A stretch of 32,775 bases of DNA from an uncultured Collinsella sp. (GCA_900542235.1 UQNB01000013.1:1-32775), one strand, 5' to 3'; shown: positions 24,896-32,214, counted from the stretch's first letter. Numbers and translations are program-made. Notes: generated by a model not told the origin, from the letters alone.

Positions 24896-25660
24896 TTAGT
24901 GGCAGCCGCAGCCCTCGTGGCCCTCGTGCTCGTGATGGCCGTGACAGCTGCAGGCCTCGCCATGTTCGTGGGCGTGGTCGTGGTCATGGCCGTGGCAGCC
25001 GCACGTGGCCTCGCCGTTCTGTGCAAGCGTGCCGGCGATAAGGGCCTCGACGCAAGCGTCGCAGCTGCCCTGGGCACCTGCGTATACCGTGATGCCGGCT
25101 TGGGCAAGCGCGTTGATAGCGCCACCGCCGATGCCGCCGCAGATGAGTGTGTCCACGCCGCCGTTGGCGAGCAGGCCCGCAAGGGCACCGTGGCCGGTGC
25201 CGCCGGTGCCCACGACCTGCTCGTTGAGCACCTTGCCGTCCTGAATGTCGTAGATCTTGAACTGCTCGCTGCGGCCAAAGTGCATAAAGATGTTGCCGTT
25301 GTCGTACGTGGTTGCCACCCTCATGGTGCCGACCTCCTTTGCTGGCCATGCGGCCGTTTTCGTGGTAATGGGGGAGTACGCGATATTGCCGCCCTCGATG
25401 ACAATCGCCCGTCCGTTGACCAGCGCGTTTGCCACCTTGCGATGCGCGCGGCTGCAAATTGCCGCCACCGTGGCGCGGGCAATGCCCATGTGCTGGGCGA
25501 CGGTCTCCTGATTGAGGCCCTCCAGGTCACACAGCCGCAGGACTTCGAGCTCGTCGACCGTCATATCGATGGCGTCTCCGCTGGCAAGGCCGTCGGGGGT
25601 AAAGCCGCGGTATTCGGGGATGATCCCAACACGGCGCAATTTTTCGCGTCTTCCTGCCAT
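24896..25660 (-). CDS. DUF134 DNA-binding domain fused to NifX-like metal-cluster domain with Cys/His tail
   Basis: 254-aa protein with three parts. Residues 1-95 are a DUF134 domain with a helix-turn-helix-like segment (LNQETVAQHMGIARATVAAI, 49-68), likely to bind DNA. Residues 113-215 form a dinitrogenase iron-molybdenum cofactor (NifX/NifB C-terminal type) domain: MRVATTYDNGNIFMHFG, then GTGGTGHGALAGLLANGGVD and ICGGIGGGAINAL. Residues 218-254 are a Cys/His-rich tail (CGCHGHDHDHAHEHG and similar), a likely metal-binding site, with CDAC at 200-203. The ATG at 25660 is used because AAGGAG lies 5 bp upstream; a GTG at 25666 overlaps that site. A metal- or Fe-S-responsive autoregulator is inferred. 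No nitrogenase gene is present, so a role in nitrogen fixation is not supported. Confidence 0.85.
   Translation of the reverse strand: MAGRREKLRRVGIIPEYRGFTPDGLASGDAIDMTVDELEVLRLCDLEGLNQETVAQHMGIARATVAAICSRAHRKVANALVNGRAIVIEGGNIAYSPITTKTAAWPAKEVGTMRVATTYDNGNIFMHFGRSEQFKIYDIQDGKVLNEQVVGTGGTGHGALAGLLANGGVDTLICGGIGGGAINALAQAGITVYAGAQGSCDACVEALIAGTLAQNGEATCGCHGHDHDHAHEHGEACSCHGHHEHEGHEGCGCH
25322..25340 (-). promoter_or_regulatory. Internal Shine-Dalgarno and ATG at the DUF134/NifX junction
   Basis: On the minus strand AAAGGAGGTC (25340-25331) stands 8 nt, counted from GGAGG, before an in-frame ATG at 25324-25322 (Met113). This Met is exactly where the NifX-like domain starts. The site is stronger than the one used for the full-length start and could give a separate product of 142 aa. 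Confidence 0.65.
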
Positions 25661-25674
25661 GCGCACTCCTTATC

Positions 25675-25686
25675 TGACATATGTCA
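25675..25686. promoter_or_regulatory. Palindromic operator candidate, copy 1
   Basis: TGACATATGTCA is a perfect 12-bp palindrome 14 bp upstream of the minus-strand ATG. It overlaps the predicted transcription start of the DUF134-NifX gene. A near-identical copy lies at 25728-25739, and I find no third copy in the window. Confidence 0.6.
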
Positions 25687-25691
25687 ATAAT

Positions 25692-25719
25692 AGAATAACG
25701 CGTGTGCGCCACAGAGCAA
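25692..25719 (-). promoter_or_regulatory. Promoter candidate of the DUF134-NifX gene
   Basis: Reading the minus strand, TTGCTC (25719-25714), a 16-bp spacer, and TATTCT (25697-25692) form a fair sigma-70 promoter, with initiation near 25685. The two palindromes flank it, one at the start site and one just upstream of the -35. Confidence 0.5.
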
Positions 25720-25727
25720 GGCATTTT

Positions 25728-25739
25728 TGGCATATGTCA
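25728..25739. promoter_or_regulatory. Palindromic operator candidate, copy 2
   Basis: TGGCATATGTCA differs from copy 1 at one position. Outside it, T-rich and A-rich flanks extend the inverted symmetry. The centre lies 53 bp from the centre of copy 1, about five turns of B-DNA, so both sites face the same side of the helix. Confidence 0.55.
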
Positions 25740-25786
25740 GAAAATGAGGGCTTATGTTAGGGCTGTGGGGCCGCGTGCGCCTGGGC

Positions 25787-25792
25787 TACAAT
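25787..25792 (+). promoter_or_regulatory. -10 element candidate for thyA-folA
   Basis: TACAAT lies 34 bp before the thyA ATG. The region 17 bp upstream (TGTGGG, 25764-25769) is a poor -35. The predicted start is near 25799. Confidence 0.45.
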
Positions 25793-25826
25793 GAATCTCG
25801 CTTGTAGGCGACTGACAGGAGGGTCA

Positions 25827-26675
25827 ATGAGCAAGGCTGATCAACAGTTTGTAACCATGTGCCGCGATATTCTGGACCATGGCACCACCACCGAGGGCCA
25901 AAAGGTCCGCCCGGTGTGGGAGGATGGCGCCCCTGCCTATACCATTAAAAACTTTGGTGTCACGGCACGCTATGACCTGCGTGAGGAGTTTCCGGCGCTC
26001 ACTCTGCGTCGTACAGCCCTCAAATCTGCCATGGATGAGATCCTATGGATCTATCAAAAGAAGTCCAATAACGTGCATGACCTCAACAGCCATATCTGGG
26101 ATGAGTGGGCCGACGAGACCGGCTCCATCGGCAAGGCCTACGGGTATCAGATTGGGCAGAAGAGCCATTATCCCGAGGGTGACTTTGACCAGATGGATCG
26201 CGTGCTGTACGACCTTAAGCACACGCCGTACAGCCGCCGCATTATGACGAACACCTATGTGTTTAGCGACCTGTCCGAGATGCACCTGTATCCGTGCGCC
26301 TACAGCGTGACGTATAACGTGACGCAGCGCCCGCAGGACGACAAGCCGACGCTCAACATGATTCTCAACCAGCGCAGCCAGGATATTTTGGCCGCGAACA
26401 ACTGGAATGTGTGCCAGTACGCCATTTTGCTCATGATGGTGGCGCAGTCGGTCGATATGATCGCTGGCGAGCTGCTGCACGTGATCGCCGATGCCCATAT
26501 TTACGACCGTCATGTCGATATCGTCCGCGAGCTTATCGAGCGTCCGCAGTTTGCGGCTCCCAAGGTAACGCTCAACCCCGATGTGCATGATTTCTACGCG
26601 TTTACGACCGATGATCTGATTGTTGAGGGCTATGAGCATGGCCCGCAGGTCAAGAACATCCCCATTGCGGTGTAG
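25827..26675 (+). CDS. thyA: Thymidylate synthase (ThyA type)
   Basis: Makes dTMP from dUMP using methylene-tetrahydrofolate. The 282-aa product has the catalytic Cys157 in LYPCAYSVTY, NQRSQDIL with the conserved Arg-Ser pair, NVCQYAILLMMVAQ, and DAHIYDRHVD for dUMP binding. The sequence resembles the B. subtilis ThyA branch (Pro-Cys-Val-Tyr around the nucleophile) more than E. coli ThyA (Pro-Cys-His). The start at 25827 is chosen because AGGAGGG lies 5 bp upstream; the in-frame ATG at 25791 falls in the presumed -10 region. folA follows after 9 bp, which makes sense because this reaction produces dihydrofolate. Confidence 0.95.
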   Translation: MSKADQQFVTMCRDILDHGTTTEGQKVRPVWEDGAPAYTIKNFGVTARYDLREEFPALTLRRTALKSAMDEILWIYQKKSNNVHDLNSHIWDEWADETGSIGKAYGYQIGQKSHYPEGDFDQMDRVLYDLKHTPYSRRIMTNTYVFSDLSEMHLYPCAYSVTYNVTQRPQDDKPTLNMILNQRSQDILAANNWNVCQYAILLMMVAQSVDMIAGELLHVIADAHIYDRHVDIVRELIERPQFAAPKVTLNPDVHDFYAFTTDDLIVEGYEHGPQVKNIPIAV

Positions 26676-26684
26676 GTGACACGC

Positions 26685-27203
26685 ATGACGTGTAAGCTTT
26701 CTGCCATCGTCGCCGTGTGCGATGACTGGGGCATTGGCTGCGAGGGCGACATGGTCGTGTCCAACCGTGCCGACATGCGCCATTTTGTGGCGTGCACCAA
26801 AGGTTGCCCGGTCATTATGGGACGCAAGACGCTGCTGAGTTTTCCCGGCGGACGACCGCTCAAGAATCGCCGCAATATCGTGCTCACCCGCGACGAGAGC
26901 TTTGCTGCCGAGGGCGTTGACGTGGTGCATAGCATCGACGAAGCGCTCGCCGCGGTAGCCGATGAACCCGTTGCGTGGGTGATTGGCGGCGGCGAGGTAT
27001 ATCGACAGTTTTTGCCGTATTGCGTGGAGGCCGAGGTTACTCATAACCATTGCGTGCATGACGTGGATACGTACTTTCCCGATTTGGATGCCGATCCCGC
27101 GTGGGGGATTGCGCGGCGTTGCGGTGTTGCCACGATTGCCGCGGGCGAGGGTGACGAGGGTCTCGATTATGAGTTCGTGACGTATCGTCGCGTTGAGGCG
27201 TAA
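26685..27203 (+). CDS. folA: Dihydrofolate reductase
   Basis: Reduces dihydrofolate to tetrahydrofolate with NADPH. The 172-aa product carries GIGCEGDM, CPVIMGRKTL, RPLKNRRNIVLTRD, and WVIGGGEVYRQFLP. The folate-binding acid is present as Asp30 (equivalent to E. coli Asp27). However, the Met20-loop Pro-Trp is replaced by Val24-Val25 (MVVSNRADM against MPWNLPADL). The ATG at 26685 has AGGTGA 5 bp upstream; a GTG at 26676 directly after the thyA stop is the alternative. Close linkage to thyA supports the assignment. Activity is likely but cofactor and inhibitor binding may differ. Confidence 0.9.
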   Translation: MTCKLSAIVAVCDDWGIGCEGDMVVSNRADMRHFVACTKGCPVIMGRKTLLSFPGGRPLKNRRNIVLTRDESFAAEGVDVVHSIDEALAAVADEPVAWVIGGGEVYRQFLPYCVEAEVTHNHCVHDVDTYFPDLDADPAWGIARRCGVATIAAGEGDEGLDYEFVTYRRVEA

Positions 27204-27246
27204 ATCGTCTGGCGTGAACGGTATCATCGGGTTGTTTGAATGCATG

Positions 27247-27266
27247 GGGCGGCGCGTAGCGTCGCC
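27247..27266 (+). terminator. Possible weak terminator after folA
   Basis: GGCGGCGC, loop GTA, GCGTCGCC form an 8-bp GC-rich stem with one G-T wobble (27248-27266), followed only by TCGTTTGG. Stem strength is good but the T-tract is poor. Confidence 0.35.
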
Positions 27267-27271
27267 TCGTT

Positions 27272-27280
27272 TGGTATAGA
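27272..27280 (+). promoter_or_regulatory. Candidate extended -10 for the RNA methyltransferase gene
   Basis: TGG followed by TATAGA (27275-27280). It would initiate near 27287 and leave a leader of about 26 nt before the ATG at 27313. No good -35 is seen. Confidence 0.3.
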
Positions 27281-27312
27281 TGTGCTGTAAAGAAGGGTGC
27301 GGGCTGGCTGCT

Positions 27313-28227
27313 ATGACTGATGCCGTTGAGGTGCTGCGAATCGATTCGCTCGAGGACGAGCGGCTCGATGCTTACGTGCGACTGACCGAGCGCGAGCTGC
27401 GCTGCGTGCTGGAGCCGCAAAAGGGCATCTTTATCGCCGAGAGTGCCAAGGTCATCGAGCGTGCGGTTCGCGCCGGATACGAGCCGGTGAGCTTTCTTTT
27501 GGGCGAGCGCTGGCTCGACCAGATGATGCCGCTGTTTGAGCGCCTGGCGGTACGCGAAAGTGCGGGCCCAGTTCCCGTGTTCGTGGCCTCGATGGATCTT
27601 ATGGAGCAGCTGACGGGCTTTAACGTGACGCGCGGTGCGCTCGCGGCATTCCGTCGTCCACGTCAGATTCCGGTAGCCGAGTTCTTGGGTGGCGTCGTCG
27701 AGGCGGCGGGGGAGCGCCCGGTGCGCGTGTGCGTGCTCGAGGGCATTGTCGACCACACCAACGTCGGCGCGATTTTCCGATCGGCGGCTGCGCTGAACGT
27801 CGATGGCATTTTGGTGAGCCCCACTTGCTGTGACCCGCTGTACCGTCGCTCGGCCCGCGTGAGCATGGGCACGGTGTTCCAGGTGCCCTGGACGCGCATT
27901 GGCAGCGAGGCGCGCGTATGGCCGCATGATGGGCTGGCGGCGCTGCACGATGCCGGCTTTTCGTGTGCCGCCATGGCGTTGACGGATGATTCGGTGTCGT
28001 TGGACGATCCCGCGCTGCAGGAGATTGACCGTCTGGCGATCTTTATGGGCACCGAGGGTGCTGGCTTGGGCGCCAAGACCATTGCAGGCTGCGACCGCGC
28101 CGTGCGTATTCCGATGGCGCATGGGGTCGATTCGCTCAACGTGGCCGCGGCAAGTGCTGTCGCCTTTTGGCAGCTGTGCCCGCATGTGAGTAACGAGTAC
28201 CACTACCAGCCGGGGCTGTATCACTAG
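27313..28227 (+). CDS. SpoU/TrmH-family RNA 2'-O-ribose methyltransferase
   Basis: SPOUT-fold methyltransferase (304 aa from this start) that methylates a ribose in rRNA or tRNA using S-adenosylmethionine. Family motifs are HTNVGAIFRSAAAL (motif 1, with Asn and Arg), IFMGTEGAGL (motif 2), and IPMAHGVDSLNVAAASAVAFW (motif 3, about 260-280). An N-terminal substrate-binding region of about 130 aa precedes the catalytic domain, as in RlmB/TsnR-like enzymes. The target nucleotide cannot be predicted. The start is uncertain: ATG 27313 lacks an ideal ribosome-binding site, while ATG 27280 overlaps a likely -10 element. Confidence 0.85.
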   Translation: MTDAVEVLRIDSLEDERLDAYVRLTERELRCVLEPQKGIFIAESAKVIERAVRAGYEPVSFLLGERWLDQMMPLFERLAVRESAGPVPVFVASMDLMEQLTGFNVTRGALAAFRRPRQIPVAEFLGGVVEAAGERPVRVCVLEGIVDHTNVGAIFRSAAALNVDGILVSPTCCDPLYRRSARVSMGTVFQVPWTRIGSEARVWPHDGLAALHDAGFSCAAMALTDDSVSLDDPALQEIDRLAIFMGTEGAGLGAKTIAGCDRAVRIPMAHGVDSLNVAAASAVAFWQLCPHVSNEYHYQPGLYH

Positions 28228-28352
28228 GCAGATATTCCGCACCGGGCTCTGATTCGGGGTGTATCGGTCGACGCCGGTCGGTGCTAAGCTGGTATTGCTT
28301 TTGGTCTTAAATTGCCGTTTTGTTGTTTGACGTACGCTGGCGGGGAGGGCGT

Positions 28353-29702
28353 GTGGCTAAGAAATCTACGGCTATCGATGTAACGCAGGGTGTCATTTGG
28401 CAGCAGCTGCTGTCGCTGTGCGTTCCCATCTTCTTTAGTTCGTTTTTTCAGCAGGCATACACGCTTATCGGTACCTATATCGTCGGTCAGTTTGGCGGCA
28501 AGCTCGCGCTGGGTGGCATTCAGGCCACGATGGTGCTTACAGAGCTCTGCATTGGCTTTTGTGTCGGCGTCGGTGCCGGCTGCGCGGTCATTACGGGCCA
28601 GTTTTTTGGCCAGCACGATGACGAGCGCCTGAGCCGATCGGTCCATACGGCCATGACGCTCGCGCTGGTGGGCGGCATTGTCATTTCCATTCTGGGCATG
28701 GTGTTTGTCGAGCCGATGCTTGTGCTGATGAATACGCCGCATGAGCTGCTGGCCGAGGGTGTGGCGTATGCCCGTTGCTACTTTGCCGCCATGTTTGCGG
28801 CGCTGCTGCTCAATATGGGGACGGCGCTGTTGCGCGCCGTGGGCGACACGCGCGGTCCGGCGGTCATTATTGCCTCCGGCTGCTTCGTCAACGTGGCACT
28901 CGACATTCTTTTTGTTGCCGTGCTTCACATGGAAGCGCTGGGCTGCGGCATCGCGGTGGCGCTGACCATCTGCACCAATGCCACGATGATTGTGGTTCGC
29001 ATGATGCGCGCTCCGGGTGCGTGGCGTCTCTCGCTCTCCAAGCTCGGTATTGACCCCGGTATCTGCAAGAGCATGCTTTCGTGCGGCTTGCCGCTGGGCG
29101 TTCAGTCTGCAGCGTATTCGATCTCGAACGTGCTGATTCAGGTGTCGGTCAACTCGTTTGGTGCCGATGTCACGACCGCTTGGGGTCTTTCCGGCCGCCT
29201 GGACGGCATTATCTGGATGGTGACCGAGGCACTCGGCGTGTCGATCACCACGTTCTCGGCGCAGAACTTTGGTGCGCGCAATTACGATCGCATGCGAAAG
29301 GGATACCACACGTCGCTCGTGCTGTCGTTTATGCTCATTGGTGGCCTGTCTGCCGTGCTGCTGGTGTTCTCGGGTCCGTTGTCGCGTTTGTTTATCGACG
29401 ATGCCGCGATTTCGGCCTACACTACGACGATTCTTCATTTCATCGCGCCGTTCTACGCGATCTTCTCGATTATCGAAAACGCGTCCGGCTCCATCCGTGG
29501 CGCCGGCGTGAGCTTCCAGCCTATGATGCTCACGATCTTCGGCACGGTCGTGCTCCGCGTGGCGTGGGTGTTCGCGATTATGCCGCTCGATCCCTCGCTC
29601 GAGCATCTGCTGCTGGTCTACCCCGTAACCTGGGTAATCACCGCCACGATGTTCACCATCTACCACCACAGCGGCAACTGGCTAGGCCGCGCCACCGCCT
29701 AG
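28353..29702 (+). CDS. MATE-family multidrug/sodium antiporter
   Basis: Membrane exporter of about 449 aa with roughly twelve hydrophobic segments in two homologous halves. The first helix region begins LLSLCVPIFFSSFFQQAYTL, and G.Y..GQFGGK...GGIQ matches the MATE N-lobe pattern. NMGTALLRAVGDTRGP and ENASGSIRGAG are the paired conserved motifs of the two halves. The GTG at 28353 is chosen because GGGGAGGG precedes it. Substrates cannot be inferred. The gene converges on the adenosyltransferase gene with only 22 bp between stops. The 125 bp upstream contain no clear promoter. Confidence 0.9.
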   Translation: MAKKSTAIDVTQGVIWQQLLSLCVPIFFSSFFQQAYTLIGTYIVGQFGGKLALGGIQATMVLTELCIGFCVGVGAGCAVITGQFFGQHDDERLSRSVHTAMTLALVGGIVISILGMVFVEPMLVLMNTPHELLAEGVAYARCYFAAMFAALLLNMGTALLRAVGDTRGPAVIIASGCFVNVALDILFVAVLHMEALGCGIAVALTICTNATMIVVRMMRAPGAWRLSLSKLGIDPGICKSMLSCGLPLGVQSAAYSISNVLIQVSVNSFGADVTTAWGLSGRLDGIIWMVTEALGVSITTFSAQNFGARNYDRMRKGYHTSLVLSFMLIGGLSAVLLVFSGPLSRLFIDDAAISAYTTTILHFIAPFYAIFSIIENASGSIRGAGVSFQPMMLTIFGTVVLRVAWVFAIMPLDPSLEHLLLVYPVTWVITATMFTIYHHSGNWLGRATA

Positions 29703-29724
29703 CCATTCGGGACGTCCCCAATGA

Positions 29725-30210
29725 TTAGTATTCGATGCCTTGGCGGGCTAGGAGGCCTTCGTCGAAGTAGTGTTTGACGGGGCGCATTTCGGTTACTAGG
29801 TCGGCAAGGTCGGCGAGGGGCAGCAAACCGCGGCCGGTGAGCACGAGCTCCGTGGTGGTCGGTTTCATCGCGATCAACGCTTCGACATCTTCGCGCGTCA
29901 CAAAGCCCCGTCGCATGGCTTCTCCCAGCTCATCCAAGATCAGCACGTCGACCTGGCTAATCTGCTCGCGTGCGAGCTCCATGATCTGTGCGGCACAGGC
30001 TTCAGGCGTGTCGCGGTCGGCTTGTACGATGCGTAGTCCCAATCGAGGAGCTGCGTCATGTTCGGCGCAGTGCAGCTTCTTGGCAAACTGAAGCATGAGC
30101 ACGTTAAGTCCATAGCCCGTGGCGCGCAGTGCGAGCCCCAGCGCAGCCGTCGTCTTGCCCTTGCCGTCGCCCGTATAGATTTGAACCTTGCCGACTTCCA
30201 GTGATGCCAT
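29725..30210 (-). CDS. Corrinoid adenosyltransferase (CobO/BtuR type)
   Basis: 161-aa P-loop enzyme that transfers the adenosyl group of ATP to cob(I)alamin or a corrinoid precursor, forming adenosylcobalamin. The N-terminal P-loop is YTGDGKGKTTAALGLA (12-27). DVLILDELGEAM is the Walker B-like region, and TGRGLLPLADLADLVTEM and HYFDEGLLARQGIEY complete the family pattern. It is slightly shorter than E. coli BtuR because it lacks the long N-terminal lead. The ATG has AAAGGA upstream. No other cobalamin genes are in the window, so it may serve salvage rather than de novo synthesis. Confidence 0.92.
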   Translation of the reverse strand: MASLEVGKVQIYTGDGKGKTTAALGLALRATGYGLNVLMLQFAKKLHCAEHDAAPRLGLRIVQADRDTPEACAAQIMELAREQISQVDVLILDELGEAMRRGFVTREDVEALIAMKPTTTELVLTGRGLLPLADLADLVTEMRPVKHYFDEGLLARQGIEY

Positions 30211-30270
30211 CTCTGTCCTTTCGTGCCCGGCGTCGGTTTATCGCCGTCCGGGTTGGGTATTCTAGAAAAG

Positions 30271-30298
30271 ATTATCAACCCCAGTAGATGGAGTTCAA
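30271..30298 (-). promoter_or_regulatory. Promoter candidate of the adenosyltransferase gene
   Basis: On the minus strand TTGAAC (30298-30293), 16-bp spacer, GATAAT (30276-30271). Initiation would fall near 30264, leaving a leader of about 54 nt. The -35 overlaps the beginning of the divergent ftsH gene, so the two promoters may interfere. The leader is too short for a cobalamin riboswitch. Confidence 0.45.
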
Positions 30299-30302
30299 GC
30301 AG

Positions 30303-32195
30303 ATGGAGATGGATGACAACAAACGTAGACGGAATATGATCCTCTACGTGCTCATCGCCTTCGTCGTCTACCTCGTGCTCTCGACCGTTCTGTTCCCCAA
30401 CATCGGTCACACGCAGCAGATTACGAAGACCGATTACTCGACGTTTGTCAAAGCGCTCGATAAGAAGAGTGTCGACAAGGTCGAGTACAACACGGACGAT
30501 TACTCGATTTATTACACCAAGAAGGGCGAGGACGAGAACATCGCTTACAAGACGACCGGTGTGCCGAATGATGCGGGTTTTACCGATCGCGTGCTTGAAT
30601 CCGGTGCGTCCCTGGAGTCGGTCGTTCCCGATAAAAACTCGGGTCTGATGACCTACTACCTGCTCACGCTCATCCTTCCCATGGCGATTTTCTTCCTCAT
30701 CGGTTGGTGGCTCAACCGCCGTATGAAGAAGGCCATGGGCGATGACGGTCCGTCGATGAACTTTGGCGGCGGTGGCTTTGGCGGCGGCGGGCTGGGTAAG
30801 TCCGGCGCTCGCGTTATCGCTTCCAAAGATGTGGGCGTGACCTTTAAGGATGTTGCAGGCCAGGAAGAGGCCAAGGAATCCCTTAAGGAGGTTGTCGACT
30901 TTCTGGAGAAGCCGCAGCGCTACGAGGAGATCGGCGCCAAGCTGCCGCGCGGTGCTCTCCTTGTTGGCCCTCCGGGCACCGGTAAGACCCTGCTCGCCAA
31001 GGCCGTTGCCGGCGAGGCGGGGGTGCCGTTCTTTAGCATTTCGGGTTCTGAGTTCGTCGAGATGTTTGTCGGCCGCGGCGCCGCCAAGGTGCGCGACCTG
31101 TTTAAGCAGGCCAAGGAAAAGGCCCCGTGCATCGTGTTTATCGACGAGATCGATACCATCGGCAAAAAGCGTGACGGCGGCGGCTTTAGCGGCAACGACG
31201 AGCGCGAGCAGACGCTCAACCAGCTGCTCGCCGAGATGGACGGCTTCGATAACCACAAGGGTATTGTCGTTCTTGCTGCTACCAACCGTCCCGACAGCCT
31301 TGACCCGGCCCTGTTGCGTCCCGGCCGTTTTGACCGCCGCATCCCCGTTGAGCTGCCCGACCTGACCGGCCGTAAGAACATTCTTGAGTTGCATGCCAAG
31401 AGCGTGAAGACGCAGCCGCCGATCGACCTGACCGCGATTGCCCGCGCCACGCCCGGTGCCTCGGGCGCCGACCTGGCCAACATCATCAACGAGGGCGCCC
31501 TGCGAGCCGTCCGTGAGGGTCGCAAGCGTGCCACGCAGGACGATTTTGAGGAGTCGGTGGAGGTCGTCATCGCCGGTCAGCAGCGTAAGTCTACGGTGCT
31601 GTCCGACCACGAGAAACAGGTCGTTTCTTACCACGAGATCGGCCATGCCATCGTTGCCGCTCGCCAGAAGGGCTCTGCGCCGGTCACGAAGATCACCATC
31701 GTGCCGCGTACGAGCGGTGCTCTGGGCTACACCATGCAGGTCGAGGAGGATGAGCGCTTCCTGACCACACGCCAGGAGGTCCTGGACAAGCTCGCCGTCT
31801 ATTGCGGTGGCCGTGCAGCCGAGGAGCTCATCTTTGGCGAGATGACGACCGGCGCGGCCAACGATATCGAGCAGGCCACCAAGCTCGCCCGTAACATGGT
31901 GACGCGCTTTGGTATGTCCGATGAGTTTGGCATGATGGCGCTCGGTACCGTTCAGAATGCGTACCTCAACCAGGACACGTCGCTCACCTGTGCCCCCGGT
32001 ACGGCCGAGCGCGTGGACGCGATTGTCGCCAAGCTGATCGAGGATGCGCACGACCGCGCTCTGCAGATTCTGAAGGAGAACAAGTTTAAGCTCCACGAGC
32101 TGGCTCGTTATCTGTACAAGAAGGAGACGATCACGGGCGAGGAGTTCATGAATCTCCTCACGCGCGAGAATCCGCTGATGCCGAAGCAGCAGTAA
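30303..32195 (+). CDS. ftsH: ATP-dependent zinc metalloprotease FtsH
   Basis: Membrane-anchored AAA+ protease that degrades unstable membrane and cytosolic proteins. The order is: a first transmembrane helix (about 12-31, ILYVLIAFVVYLVLSTVLF), an external domain of about 85 aa, a second helix (about 117-138, ending LIGWW), then a Gly-rich linker. The AAA domain has GPPGTGKT (222-229), FIDEID and the second region of homology (RPGRFDRR). The zinc protease motif is HEIGH (444-448), with the third ligand Asp521 in ANDIEQAT. About 630 aa. Start 30303 has GGAG 9 bp upstream; ATG 30288 adds five residues but has no visible ribosome-binding site. A strong terminator follows. Confidence 0.95.
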   Translation: MEMDDNKRRRNMILYVLIAFVVYLVLSTVLFPNIGHTQQITKTDYSTFVKALDKKSVDKVEYNTDDYSIYYTKKGEDENIAYKTTGVPNDAGFTDRVLESGASLESVVPDKNSGLMTYYLLTLILPMAIFFLIGWWLNRRMKKAMGDDGPSMNFGGGGFGGGGLGKSGARVIASKDVGVTFKDVAGQEEAKESLKEVVDFLEKPQRYEEIGAKLPRGALLVGPPGTGKTLLAKAVAGEAGVPFFSISGSEFVEMFVGRGAAKVRDLFKQAKEKAPCIVFIDEIDTIGKKRDGGGFSGNDEREQTLNQLLAEMDGFDNHKGIVVLAATNRPDSLDPALLRPGRFDRRIPVELPDLTGRKNILELHAKSVKTQPPIDLTAIARATPGASGADLANIINEGALRAVREGRKRATQDDFEESVEVVIAGQQRKSTVLSDHEKQVVSYHEIGHAIVAARQKGSAPVTKITIVPRTSGALGYTMQVEEDERFLTTRQEVLDKLAVYCGGRAAEELIFGEMTTGAANDIEQATKLARNMVTRFGMSDEFGMMALGTVQNAYLNQDTSLTCAPGTAERVDAIVAKLIEDAHDRALQILKENKFKLHELARYLYKKETITGEEFMNLLTRENPLMPKQQ

Positions 32196-32214
32196 GGCTG
32201 GTTACACAGCATCG

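Noticed and set aside
24896..25660. Nitrogen-fixation function for the NifX-like gene
   Set aside because: No nif structural genes or other nif genes in the window, and this domain family is common in non-fixing organisms.
25728..25792. A plus-strand promoter using TTGGCA at palindrome 2 for thyA
   Set aside because: The spacing from TTGGCA to the next -10-like hexamer (TATGTT) is 20 bp; the TACAAT at 25787 is the better choice.
30211..30264. Cobalamin riboswitch in the adenosyltransferase leader
   Set aside because: The leader is only about 54 nt and lacks the conserved B12-box; far too short for that class.
29940..32096. A 718-codon open frame on the minus strand across ftsH and part of the adenosyltransferase gene
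   Set aside because: It lies antisense to ftsH, whose product is unmistakable, and its translation is low-complexity His/Leu/Gly/Arg without any family motif. Long antisense frames are expected in GC-rich codon usage.
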